From Ulva prolifera (lineage: Eukaryota > Chlorophyta > Ulvophyceae > Ulvales > Ulvaceae): 64,000 nucleotides of DNA. Location of the stretch: positions 4,967,713 through 5,031,712 of the forward strand of contig CM041201.1 in assembly GCA_023078555.1 (NCBI GenBank), read 5' to 3'. Positions 1 through 15,056 of this stretch are shown here, piece after piece. Numbering within the stretch: the first letter of the stretch is position 1; each line of letters starts with the position of its first letter. A model generated the notes under the pieces. It ran no database searches. It was given only the letters and a program-made list of their open reading frames with translations, and was not told the DNA's origin. Both the position numbers and the translations under genes were made by a program.

Positions 1-1550
1 AGCGGCAAGAAGCAAGGTCCTGACTTGATGACATTGCTGACTTGTGGCAGCCTACCAGAATGACTGACAATGCAGTCAGGATGCATTTGTTTAGTCTTAG
101 CTTTGGTAGAAATTTCTTCTGAGTCGAAATTCTACACACATGAAGCGCAGAGCAAAGCTTCAGACTGTCTTTGGCGCAAGGGACCTAACCGCATGATCAA
201 GATGGCTGTTTTAGCCATAGCATCACGGATAGTGCTTGGCGACGCGGTGTGTCTATGATGAAGCAGATGTGTTGGTAAGTTCTTATTTCATGGCAAAACA
301 GCAGAAAAGCAAATCATCAGCTCCTGCTGTTGCAGGACCCTCGCTTGCATAGCGCATGGACATGTTGAAGCCAGTATGATTATCCTTAATGTCCCCGGGC
401 GCAGAAAGTATCGGCACGGCACAATTCCCACGGTGCACAGTGCGGCCGAATCAGGGTCAGACATCAACAAAGTTGATGCACAAGTAATTGGACACCCCAA
501 AATGTTGACGCTGGTTAAACCCCCTGTGTTCATTGCGTGGCTTGCTTTTCGCTCAAGTACTCGGACGATTTCGTGCGGATTGGCCGTGTGAGTATTCAAG
601 ACCAATCTCATTGCATTGCCTCTGTAATGCGATGTATCGGTATGTACCTCTTTTGTGCGGCAGGCTGGCCCAGAGAACGTAGATGCTGACTGCTCACCCC
701 ACCAATTTGCTGCTGCTGCGATATTCATGTAAAGACACACACTAAGAGAAACATCGAAGCGCACAGAGCAGTGACCCGCCGGTTTTAACATATTCAGCAA
801 TTATGTTATTCACAATGTGCCCGGAAGTCATGTAGGGTCGTTACTGTTACAGTATCGCATCCTTTGGCATGCGAGTTTTCATATGCTTAGTGTTGTGAGG
901 CGAATTGACTTTACCAGAGTGACAGTAATAATCCCCATAGGACATAACATGTAGTGTCCTTATAAACGGTCTTGAGCACGAGTCGTGTACAGTCAAGTCT
1001 CATGCACGTCTCTCACTATGTAGGGCTGACCAGATCACTCACATCACTTTGGGACCTCGAGGGAGCCACCTGAACAGGAGCACAAAGCGGTGTCACTGGT
1101 CCTCTTTGATGTTCATATGCGTACTGCAGCTAGTTCCATGTTTGCCTGCTACAATATATGTGCTTGGCTGTCAACATGACGTGTTGTGAAAACAGGAGGC
1201 AGGTGTAAACACCATGCGTGCCGAATCCCAGATACAGAGCAAAAATCTAGCCCCCCATGGGGACAATGTGGTGCCTGGTACATCGTGGCGTTACACACCA
1301 TAAGACAGGCCGAAGCAACGCTGCTATCACTGTGCAACCTATGACCCACGCCCAATGCACATGCGTTAGGCCGCACAGGTCAGCGACGTGATCAAGAGGC
1401 TGCACATGTGTACAGACGACACACATTCTGCGTATATTGGGGTAACAACTGCACGCGCTATGATGCGTGCAATGCCTCTTCAGGCTGGTCCTCATGAAAC
1501 GTTGTTTGCAAGCTCATCAGACCTGTGGCCACAGTCCGTGACCAGGGAGC
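1..1550. other. No firm gene; left edge
   Basis: The first 60 bases are open in one plus-strand frame and end at a TGA near base 61, so they could be the last codons of a gene that starts left of the window, but nothing in them is recognisable. The other open frames, including a 170-codon minus-strand frame at 288-800, have no family signature and look like chance openings. No RNA gene was seen. Confidence 0.3.
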
Positions 1551-2130
<580 letters not shown>

Positions 2131-3143
2131 TCGCCAAGTAGACCCTGGAAAGACAGCCCATCGGCTGGGGAAGAATCCACCGACCATATCACCACGCACA
2201 GGGCTAAATCCGAGAGGAATTTGAGGCACATGGTGATGGATGGTGTCGGGCGGACGGAGGCGGTAGGCCTATCACCGAGGCCATGTGGCCAATGATGCGC
2301 GAGAGGTCATCCGATGGGACCATGATCGGCGTCAGTACTGCCTTGCCCGCACACCGCGCCAGCAATAGGGCAGTAACGCAGACGTGCCGAGCAACAGCGC
2401 AATGCAACTTTGCGGACAGGTCCAGCATCATGCAGTCTGGGGAAGCTACGGTATTGGGACAGTACAGTATCAGCACGTCACGTGTGCACACGTCATGATT
2501 GGGAGAAAATAGACCATGGCAGGGGGCTGAGCAGGAATCTGTTATTGTGGTAAAGCTTTGCGAGCATCGACATCTTGAGACTCTGCCAGGACGGCGTGAA
2601 ACGACCCTTCCACCACTCCCGGCCCCTCCCCCGTTTCGCTCCTGCATGGAAGCATCGATCGCCACAATTTCACGTCATCAAACGCTATCATCATGACAAC
2701 CACGGGCTCCCGCAATTAAGCTCATGATAGCGTACGTTCCGGTCAATAACATGCAAGAAACTTGTCCCAGAGGTAAGGAGCCCATGAGGGCAACAAGACA
2801 CGTGGAGTCGTCGCGATGCTTCGTTTGCGGCCTCGCACACTCATCGCCACACGGCCGAGACAAAGTTTGAAATTTGAGGAGGCCTTGGTGGGTGCAGACC
2901 GCATGCTTCTGTAGCGTCCGGGGATTGAGAAAATGCGCTTGGAAGCAGCTGCTCAGTCTGGCGGTATCTCCAAGTATGTCTGGTGGTCTCACGAGTCTGA
3001 CAAATCTTTCATCTAGCGTCAGGTTCACAGCATCGGTAAAAATCACCATATCTTGCGACACAATGCGTACTATAGATAGTTATTTCATACATGCTATCTG
3101 TTGAGCTATTCATCTCATTACGCATCTACGGTAGCGTAGGAAT
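2131..3143. other. Intergenic, nothing supported
   Basis: Open frames on both strands up to 153 codons overlap one another and show no conserved motif or convincing splice-linked continuation. This is probably the upstream region of the kinase gene that starts at 3144. Confidence 0.4.
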
Positions 3144-4405
3144 ATGATATCGCGGGCCGCTTGGGCTCAGGATGCGAGATTTGCAGGCCCGCGATCGCGG
3201 AGAAGGACAACGTCAAACTGCGCCACCCACTTTACGTTCTGCCAGTCATATGAAGAGGTGGAAGATTGCATGGTGTCTCGTGCACGTAGATTGTTAGACG
3301 CCTCAGCTCCCAGCTCAGACAAAGTGGTAATTGGAATTGCGGGGACACCAGGTGTGATTCAGAGTAATCGACCGCGTCATGATGCAGCGTTCTCAGCTAG
3401 CATCATTCTGAGTACGTATTGGCGCTGCGACCATCACGATGACAGGACACGCGACTGGCGGGAAGCGTCAATGCTCGATTGCGCGCGCATGCATGCAGGT
3501 AGTGGCAAAACAACTATGTCAGATCGTCTCGTAGAGAGGTGCACATCTAACTACAACTGCTGTAGGTTGATGTTGTGGCCGACGAAAAGGCTATGACCCT
3601 GCTTGCAAGGCAAGTGGCATGTGCCTCTCCCACTGTTGCAATGGATTGAGTGCATTGATTTACCGAACACATGCTTTCAGGCTCAACTCTGAACATGCAG
3701 CAGCAGCCGTGGCTGTTCCCATGGACGGTGCTTCTCCAAAGACTTCACGCATGCACGCAGCGGAGCTCTCATCATCACCACAGTACTCCAGGTCCATCTC
3801 ACTTGAGCCTTCTATTTTGTAGGTTTTCACTATTACCGCATGGACCTGGACGCAATGCCAGATCCTTCTCATGCACACGCACGCAGGGGGGCCGCTTTCA
3901 CGTTCAATGCACCTGTCTTTGTTGAGTGTATGCGTCGACTTCATGACCCTGCGTGGCAAGATAGAAGTATACCTTTCCCAGGCTTCGATCATGACGGTGG
4001 AGATCCTGTACAAGATGCAGTGTGGGTGCATGCCAGCCATAGGCTTGTGGTATGTGAGGGGCTGTATGTTCTGCGAGGTGATGTTTCTGACCACTCATAT
4101 CTCATGTCATGCAGCGCACATCCATGTGGCAATGGACCCCAACAGCTGAAGTCATGATGAGTGCAGACCAAGAGCCATGGACCGAACTTGCAGAGATCTT
4201 TGATGAATCGTGGTTGTTGCGTTCCAATCTGGAACTGTCGCTGGAGAATGTCGTGCAACGTAACATTCAGATGGGAATCAGTGAGCAAGATGCCAGACAC
4301 AAGGTTTCGTCCAATGATCGCTTGAATGCAGAAGAGGTATATTCCATGAGTCGGCGTGCTGACTTTGTCTTGGACTACTCAGACATGACTCGACAATCAA
4401 TGTAA
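3144..4405 (+). CDS. P-loop nucleoside-kinase-like protein (YFH7/FrcK type)
   Basis: Five exons (3144-3351, 3499-3538, 3681-3727, 3823-4077, 4167-4405) join into one frame of 262 residues. The Walker A motif GIAGTPGSGKTT is created by the first splice. It is followed by VPMDGFHYYRMDLD (assembled across the third intron), then DPSHAHARRGA, then VCEGLYVL, and a C-terminal part with DESWLL. This order is that of the uridine-kinase-like family of yeast YFH7 and bacterial FrcK-type kinases; the true substrate of this subgroup is not settled. The Arg/Ser-rich first 40 residues could be an organelle targeting leader, which is inference. The ATG at 3144 is the first in frame. The gene is tail to tail with TTM, whose N-terminal domain belongs to the same superfamily. 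Confidence 0.9.
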
Positions 4406-5015
4406 CGAGGACGTATAGGTTGCACCACCAACATCCGGCCGCACTCCATGTTCACGCATGCTGAGATACCATGTGGTCAGCCAGCGGTCTTTCCTTGTTT
4501 GATCCCGCCTGCCAGCAAATGATGATCGAATCCAAATCATCAATTTTGAGCTGCTCTCGCTTTCATGGCTGTGTGCAAACATGCTGCACAAGCCTTCCAG
4601 TGCTGGCAGAAGCAGCACTCGCATCATCTCCAGCTTGTAGCGTGTTATATGAACCAACACAATGCATGCAGGTATCCTTCTGAGCCACTCATGAATAAGC
4701 ACGTGTGAATAGCGCATGGCCCTGGTCATTGTTACGCGATCGATTGCCGTGCATATTGAGTTAAACCAATTGGATCCCTACAAGTCACCAACTGTTCGCT
4801 GTCCCGATCCAGCATTATCTGTATACTCCCGTGCACACAAAAATGGCTATAAAGCAGGGTGGTGCGGTGTTCGTGCTGCAGAGGGCTTTCATGTGCACCA
4901 TGTCCTGGCTTATTACAACATGTAGGGAGAATCACGGGACGGGCTGGACCAGCGTCTCAGCATACAAGCGGACATTGAAGTGCCTCAGCACAACGCATCT
5001 GATGTACCAACAAAT
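4406..5015. other. Convergent intergenic spacer
   Basis: This spacer lies between the stop of the plus-strand kinase and the stop of the minus-strand TTM gene, and should hold both 3' ends. The short open frames here show no family signature. Confidence 0.5.
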
Positions 5016-8000
5016 TCACCGGTGGAGCATGATCAGTGTAAGAGCAGCCCCTACAGCAAAACCTGCAGCAGCACTCGTGAACAGTTGACTGTTGTTTGAT
5101 GCTCGCCCTGCGATCACATGCAGCTCTGTCACAGCAGCATCTAAACTTCTGTTCAGGTTCTGAAGTACCGCCAACTCAGCGCTGTCGACTCCACTGATGG
5201 TTTTATTCGGAACCCAAAAGTCTGGGTCTTTCACCCAAGACGGCTTCTGTGACACACTGTCCAGGCTGTTTTGCCTGCGGGTAGCTGTGCGTGAACTTGC
5301 CATGGCTGGCTTCGGCGATGCTACACATGTGCGGGCAGCAGAGTTTGGCCCCTTTGCAATGCTGGTGCGATCTGGCAAGTTGCCAGAATTCATTCGAGAC
5401 CTCACTGTCTCTGGATCTGCCTGAGATGCAGCTGCGGACGCATTGATCTCTAGCGACAGCTGGGACGGTGCCGTCCGTTGCGGTACCATCGACGGGACGT
5501 TCCGTGGGCTGGAGGACGCTGTCCCAGGGTCAGCCGCAGGTGGTGCGGGTGCTGTCCATCCAGCGATGCTGCGCTGTGGTTTCTGGGCCATGGCAGCCCT
5601 CAATAGAGAATCGTCAGTGCTGTGGCGGTGCGGCAGCGAGTTGAACATCAGCCTCCTGGCCGGCGATGCGCCTATAACATGATCATCAATAATCGAGTCA
5701 TCCCCTGTGGTGAAATGCTGCCGCGCCTTGTCTGTGATCTCTGCAAAATCTTGGGTGAGCTGCATCATCTGGACTTGCTCAATGTATGACCTTGGGACAA
5801 AGTTCTGTATGCCAAGGCGCGAGCAGATGTCCATGATCTCTGTCCTGCAACAAAGATGGGACATTACACAAGTGTTGCATGTGACCGAATGCAAATGCAA
5901 CATCGCTTGCCACTGTGGCACAGCTAGCTACCGGACCCTGTAAAGATTCCAACAAATTCAGCTGGCTGGACCACCAGCCATGGGGGTTGACTGACCAACA
6001 TCACCTGGATGGCCGCCATGTGCGATGAACGCAATCTAACGACAGAGAGACCAAGGGAAGTCGTGGCACGTACGGGATTGTGGCTGATAGCCCCAGACTT
6101 ACACAGATCAATGCTGTATGGCCGGACGCGTGTGTGCACCTTTGCACCACTGCCCCAATTGTAAAAACGGTGCATAATTGGCATTATCAGAGCCAGATGG
6201 ATCGCAACAGCTTATTTCGTAGTATATGCGTGTTGGGGTTAGGGTAAAACATGGATTGTCGATATCATAGCCTGTGCACCAATGAAGCAGCACTGCTTGC
6301 ATTGAAGTCACACTCAGAGTACTGGTATGCAATCACGCTTGCCAGCACGGAGAAAGTACATGCATCCGCTCATGAGCATGCAGGCACAGCTTCTTGTTGG
6401 GATTTGCGTCTGCATGTAAAGCCAGATCACACAGTTCATGTGTTAACACACTTCACAGTGAGAACGCAGTTTTGGAGAAGCACCTGCGCTCGCCCTGCAC
6501 CTGTACAAAGCATCCAAGTTTGTCAATGCGGTCCCACTTGATGCTGATGTCCTTGCAGACAACCCGGAAGCTAGTTCGTGACATTATCGTGCCAATTGTA
6601 TATCCCAGTGCCATCAGACCTCCTAAAATGCGAACGGGTACTTCGAATGTCACTCGCGGAGATACGATAAATGGGTCATTGAGCACATACTCAGCGAACA
6701 TGAGACTATAGCGGCCTTCTTTGTTGCGCATGCGTAGCCATGACTGACAGCCTTGAAGATCTTCTCCTGGTGGCAGAAGGAAAATATCATGCACCTCTAT
6801 TTCGTTCTCCTGCATGCTTTATCTGATGTTTGCAGCAGCTACCGCGGTCTGCAAGAAGCGGCTGTGGCAACATGCAAGTGCGAAAGCAGCTCAGAGCAGC
6901 AAACTCTTGAGATTTCATCGTTTGGGTAGACTTCTTTAAGAACATCATATGCCATATCAACTGAGCAGCTGTCATCCGTCTTGAGGATTTGGATAGGCTC
7001 CTTGAAACCAGCAAAAGGATTAAAGTTGTTGGTCACTTTTATCTCAGCCGTGTTCAGGTCAGGCTCAATGAAAGCCTTGTACATGGGGAAAACAGTATCG
7101 GAGACCTGTTGTATAACCTCGCCTGCAGCTTGGCCTGACCTTTGGATGTCCCTCATAACCTGCAATGTTTGGTCACGGGTATAAGCTGCACACGAAGGGA
7201 TAACTCGCTCAACCCAGGCAGCATATGGTTATGTAGAATATTCTGTGTGATTGCGGTGGAGGCCGGAACACATAATCTGCCTCGAACTCTATTCATTGAG
7301 TCATACTGCTGCCGCATTGTGAACAGCAGGGATAATTCTGGTTCGCACACGCTTGACCAGGTCGAAATGAACGCCCCCCGTGATGGCAATCTTCAGATCC
7401 AGAAGAGACTCAATCCTCTGAGAAAGTGCATAGATCCCTTCGATGATGATCACGCGAGACTCGGGTGCACCTACGTCCCTGTATCCAACTCTCTTGGACT
7501 GCTTGAAATCATAGATGGGGACCTTTGTCGACCTTCCAGATTGCAAGTCTTCAATGTTCTTGTGCAGCTGTTGGAAGTCGATGATTCGTGGATCATCAAA
7601 ATTATCCTACACAGGACTTAGTTGATTAACAAATATGCTGCAGAACACTGCTGAAACACATGTCCTGAGACATGCGCATTGAGACACAGCAGCAATCCGC
7701 TACGATCGGCATGTACCTCCAGCACTTTGCTTCCATCGTTGTACATGTCCATTGATAGCACAACTACGGTGTTCATCACTTTTTTAAGTCTGTCCGTGAA
7801 AGTAGACTTTCCACTGCCAGATGCACCTGCACAACATAGCAGCTTCTCTTGGAACGCATCAAAGCAGATCCATTGGCATTCAGGCATCACCGGCTTACTT
7901 GTTGGATTTAAGATGGATCATACAGGGAGAGTGTGGCAGCACCTCCAACTCCCACGAATATGCATCCTTGGTTGTGCTGTACAAGCAGCTGTAATGCTCG

Positions 8001-8249
8001 TACGCAGACATAGAAACCTTTGTCAAAACCCAAAGGCCTCGAAATATGTTTTACGTGGTACCTCAGGTCCCCGTTGCTTGTATGGACCTGCGGGCAACGT
8101 GCTGCAGAGATATGGCATGCAATTGACAATCACCATACAAGAATCAGATCTTCCCCGTAGTGAAGACCAACCTTGACGAGCTGCAGCTGCTCTTTAAGGA
8201 GAGCGCCGTTCGTGTCTTCATCATGCGTTAGCACTGTCCGTGGAGCCAT
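5016..8249 (-). CDS. TTM: Triphosphate tunnel metalloenzyme: uridine kinase-CYTH fusion with membrane anchor
   Basis: Seven exons on the minus strand (8249-8172, 8087-7943, 7826-7717, 7606-7349, 7159-6905, 6809-6484, 5844-5016) join into 666 codons, close to the length of plant TTM1/TTM2. The N-terminal uridine-kinase domain has P-loop GVGGASGSGKST (made by the second splice), NFDDPR, VPIYDF, RVIIIEGIYAL and the ITGGVHFDLVKRV segment. The CYTH part includes EVHDIFLLPPGEDLQG, QSWLRMRNKEGRYSLMF and PRVTFEVPVRILGG. A low-complexity Ser/Pro-rich linker follows, ending in a short coil and the hydrophobic tail AAAGFAVGAALTLIML just before the stop. Plant homologues hydrolyse pyrophosphate and sit on the mitochondrial outer membrane through the C-terminal anchor; the same role here is inferred. 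The start ATG at 8249 gives MAPRTVLTHDED and the conserved LLKEQLQLVK. Confidence 0.95.
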
Positions 8250-8838
8250 TTGCCGAGTTGGTCCTGAAGACGGCTCCACTACTTGTACCTGATTTGCACA
8301 GTTGCACCCATGAGGCTCCTAGAGGCCACTTACCAATGATAGCATGTGTGTGCGCTATTTTTATCACTGCGACGCTTGCTTCCTAATTAGGCTGTGCATC
8401 GTTTCCATTGCCGCACGCTGGAATTGATCGATAGGAGCGCGGGACGCCGGTGGTCATGAAGGAACATGTTCTCAGCGCACACCCACTGATCGCCGAACGG
8501 TTTACATTAGCTCTGCAGGGCGCGTGTGCTGTGTCCGCAAGCTGATTGCATGGTGTTGTGAAGGGGTGCCCAGCACTCCACTCCATGCTGCTGTGCACTT
8601 CCGTGGCACACACTGCAGCGCGTGCGCAAATGGGTAGATGTTCTAAATGACGGATGCAGAATATCCACTATCAGTCCTGCATGGTGTTTGCCTTCCGCGA
8701 TGAGCTTCTGTACAGGTAGCTCCATCTTTGTACGTTGCGTGAAGCTGCTGCGGAAGCGTTTGCAATGATGGAAGGTGTATAACAAATAGCCACCGCAATT
8801 TCAACCCTGTTGCTCTTCACCATTTTTCTCGTGGACCC
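8250..8838. promoter_or_regulatory. Shared upstream region of TTM and RIO2
   Basis: The start codons of TTM (minus) and RIO2 (plus) are 589 bases apart and divergent, so both promoters must lie here or inside the first introns. I see no obvious TATA box close to either start and cannot define individual sites. The open frames in this interval show no family signature. Confidence 0.5.
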
Positions 8839-11196
<2,358 letters not shown>

Positions 11197-12449
11197 ACAC
11201 GCAGGGTGATTGTTCCCTGTCTGGATGGTGCTGTGACTATGATCACAACAGTGGATCGTGATCTATTTCCCCTGACCTGGGACATGTATGAATAGCTATG
11301 CATGCTGCCAAGAAGGTGCGGCTGACGCCTAGAATGCAACCTAGCAACCTCCAGGTGTCTGCAAAGAATGTGTACCATTCAAGCAATGCAACATAGAGAA
11401 TTCTGAAACTATGAATACTGTTCAGTGCTTTATGTCCAGTAGCCTCATTGGTGGAGGTTAATTCTGCAAAAAAGATCTTACGTCGTCACATTGTCCCCAG
11501 AATGTCACTGTCACGCCTTTATGCGGAGTTTCGCGCAGAATCATACTCCTGCGGCCACACACTGCCAGCGAGACCAGGCTCATGCAGGTTGAACTCCATC
11601 AACACAAACTTGTGATGTCACTGGGTGGTGCTAGTAGTATCACAGCAGAGGAATGGTTCAAGTCGGACCATTCTTGGTACATGTGCAGCCACCTCGTAAT
11701 CCTTCATGGTTGATGCTCGAAAAAAAATGTTTGTCGTGGCCAAAAACCCTCTTGCAGGCCAAAGCACAAGCAATATGACGGCTCACTGGTATGCTTGTGA
11801 TTCTTCCAGATACGATTTGATGCAATGTTGTGATCATGTTTGATGCTTCACCTGGGGCCAGGGGAGGGGCACATCAGGGAGGTGACGAGGGGCACCGCGG
11901 AGCAGACTCATTTCTAGCCCTGGGTCGGACAGCACACCGCGCGGGCCTCAAACAGTCAGAATCTCGCTCAAGTAGGGCTATGCGAGAAAGGCAAATCATG
12001 AAACCAACTCGCCGCCGAAGCATGGGGCCTTCTACGACTCGGCAATCCTGCGCGCAGCTGCGTCTGGAATGCATGCGCCGAACACGGTCCTCTCGCAAAA
12101 CCGTACAGCATCCCTAGAATGGGGGTACGCAAAGGAGACGGCCTCGCCCGTACACCCTGCACGTCTGACTGACATGGTTGCGGCCTGAGGCATACTTCGG
12201 CAGAGTGGGAACGACCTTTACTGTCGAGGGGCGCGCTAATGCAGCGCACATGGCGTTGACGTGTGCCCGCAGAATGGGTCTGTGTGTGCACATGCGGGAC
12301 CGCGGTTGTGTGAGGGACAAATTTGATCATGTGTTACAAGGACAAAGGCATTTGATCATGTGAAGGTAGTGACAACGGCTTCATAGTGCACGAACGGCAC
12401 TGGTTCCTCAACACAGCGAGAGGCAACGATACTCACGATTGGTGATTGG
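11197..12449. other. Intergenic, nothing supported
   Basis: There are several overlapping open frames at 11830-12363 on both strands, none with a recognisable motif or splice partner. A GC-richer patch at 11850-12110 carries the longer frames. Confidence 0.35.
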
Positions 12450-15021
12450 ATGTCTTCTTGCCGGCCAGACCGCAGTCGTCTCCGACCGATGCAGGCAGGC
12501 CAGGACGATTGTGTCATACCATTGAAGCAGAATGCCGATGAAGCGCAGTCGGAAGCTGCAAAGCAGGCAGCTGTCCGTGAATTTGCCAGAAAGTATGCAG
12601 AAAAAATTGGTGTCCGGCCCAGCAGGCTGAGCACAGGCCTGGTGCAAAGTAGCGTTGCAACTGAGTGTAGCATCAAGCTGAGGAAGGTTGGGTACAAACG
12701 GGACGAAATACACGTGAATCTGAAGCCAAAACGCAATGTGTCATTGGGCCCTCCGCGCCAGTCCAACATGAAGCTTGAGGCGCTGAACAGATTCAATCAT
12801 GTGATTCTGCGTGGGGGCCCAAGTGTTGCAAAATCCGGAGACAACAGCGACAGAATTGGAGCAGGGATGGCCATGCAGCTGCTTCTGTCTGGCGCACACC
12901 AGCTGGGTGATCCAGACGTCCAGTCTGCAGCTGCAGACCTCAGTGAAGCAATCGCTGCCGCCAGGCAAGAGAAAGATCTGGTCACGATGAGGTCTGACAC
13001 AAACTTTTGGCTGGGTCATTGCCCTTGAGTGCTCACGACTTTGTCGATTGTGGTTTTGACGTGACAGTGAAGCATTGCACACAGATACGCTGATGTGGAT
13101 GCTTGCGCGGGGTTACTATCAGTTGATCACACAAAAACCAACGTTGATACAGTCAAGGAGCTATCCAGCCTGAAAATAAGACACGAGCCAGTGGAAAGTC
13201 TGACCAATGATAGCCTTCAGGTGGGTACTGCTGTGAACAACTCAAAGCGGACCGGTAATTCTGCTCAGTCTTAGCTCACGCACGGATTATATGGTCGTAG
13301 GAGGCCACTCCACTCGCCTCTCGAAAGGCAAAGGCAGTGCGTATGCTGAAGATTCCAGTAAAGCAATCGGGACTCGCTGCTGGTGCTGCAGTACCGTGTG
13401 AAGTCAAACCTTTAACACCACTTCCCGCAGTGGTGACAAGGCACCGGGAATCAGTCCACAGGCTGTCTGTAGGCGCCCGAACAAGCAAGCTGCTGGTGGG
13501 TGTGACACTCAGACCAACAAAACTTGATGATGAGGTGTTTGCGCTCAGCCCTAGCAGGAGCTTACCAACCACTCCAAACAGCAATGGTGCCAACACGCTT
13601 GAAGAACACAACACACACAGGTGGGTCCGTTAGGGGTGGTGACAGATTGGTGTGGAAAGCGTTTGTGTGAACATGGTGAACATGCCACAGGACCAAGGCC
13701 GGAGGCCCTGCTGGAGCACAATGTCCAGGTGAGATGTGGCACGTCCCGCAAAGTGGGATTCATTGGGTCGCAGAAATTGTCGAGGAAGTATCGAAGCCTC
13801 CCAAGTACACACCTGAGGCAGTGCTAGGCATCCTGGAAGAATTCGAGTTGGGGCTGCGGCGATGGTATAATGGTGTGCACTCCACAGTGCATGACATGTC
13901 CTCATCAAACGAGCAGCGTGCTGGCTTATCTTTTGCATAGTCTGTTCACTTGTCCGCAGTTGCATGCCTCAGGTGGAAGTGATGCGAGGTGTGGCCTCAG
14001 CGGAGCAGAGCTCTCATCGGCATGTGAGATGCTTGCAAGTGACACATTCTTGTGTGTCATCTACTCAATGCTGCTTTTTTTTTTTGACCAGCACATCGTG
14101 CCTTCGAGATTCTTTTCCATCAAGCTGATTCCCAATAGTAGCTTTATGGCTTGGGCGGCTTCAAAGGCCGCACAACTGGACTTCGCTTGGTCGAATGTTA
14201 GCAACGATTCTCCAGAAACATTTGACTGGTCATCACAGCACAGCACTCGACAAAGGTATGCTCAGGGCATTTTCGCCTAGCCGTTTCGCTGAATGATACC
14301 GTAGTCCAGGTATTGGCCCTTCTACATGAGAGTTCCAGGATAGTCCATGCAGGCAAGAGTCTCGCTTTCACATGATCCAGAAAACTTTCAAAACACTTAA
14401 AGATGCCTTGGTCAAGTCCCCACAGACTGGCATCTCGTTCTCAGTACCAGCCTTGCTCATGGCGCTGCGCTTCACTGTCAATCGTGCCACGTTTCAGATG
14501 TACCCGCGCTGGCTACAAACTAACGAGGGAGCAGCAGCTGTCAGAACGCTAGACAAGGTGATGATTTTTGTCCAGATTTGTGCACAACTGAGTAAGTGCT
14601 GGCAATCACCATGGTAGCGGCCTCTGATATCGTTCTTATATTTTGACAGACTGTGACAAGCTGGCTGGATCCCCATGGCTACTTCTCATCTCTTGGGGCA
14701 GTTGAGGCCCCCAATAGCAAAGAGCTCGACTCGGTGGCCCAAACGCGGAAGGCCCGCTTGCACTTCAATGACATTTCCCCTCATGTTGCAGCCGTACTTG
14801 GGAGCCCACAAAGCGATGGGGCAAGGCGTGTCATGTACCCAAAACACAAGTGCGGACAAACTTTCAAGGATATACTAACCAATCCGTTACCAGAGTCAAA
14901 CTCTTCTGTCGTACTTGCAGGATCAGGGGGGCAAAAAGTAAGTCAAGTAGTGAAGGCAATCATCAGGCACCCATGTGGCCTGATCCGGTTGGAATGGCAC
15001 TTTCCGATGACGCCCGCCTGA
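12450..15021 (+). CDS. Multi-exon gene of unknown function
   Basis: A series of coding-like plus-strand segments with plausible splice sites can be chained. They are 12450 to about 12990 (basic, with RKYAEKIGVRPSRLSTG), 13088-13219 (GLLSVDHTKTNVDTVKELSS), 13341-13620 (Lys/Arg/Ser rich), 13757-13915 (PEAVLGILEEFELGLRRWYN), a piece near 13960-14050, 14095-14257 (SRFFSIKLIPNSSFMAWAAS), 14350-14557 (KTFKTLKDALVKSPQTG, then LLMALRFTVNRATFQ) and 14650-15021 (SWLDPHGYFSSLGAV). The N-terminal third is basic and probably disordered; the rest looks folded and helical. I do not recognise a family. Exon edges are approximate, and the first exon may lie further upstream. The read-through end at 15021 is the simplest choice; another frame ends at 15056. 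Confidence 0.5.
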
Positions 15022-15056
15022 AGATGGCAGATGCCTGTCCAACAGTCAGAAGCTAG

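Noticed and set aside
6232-6246. GGGGTTAGGGT, telomere-like word
   Set aside because: A single occurrence, not a tandem array.
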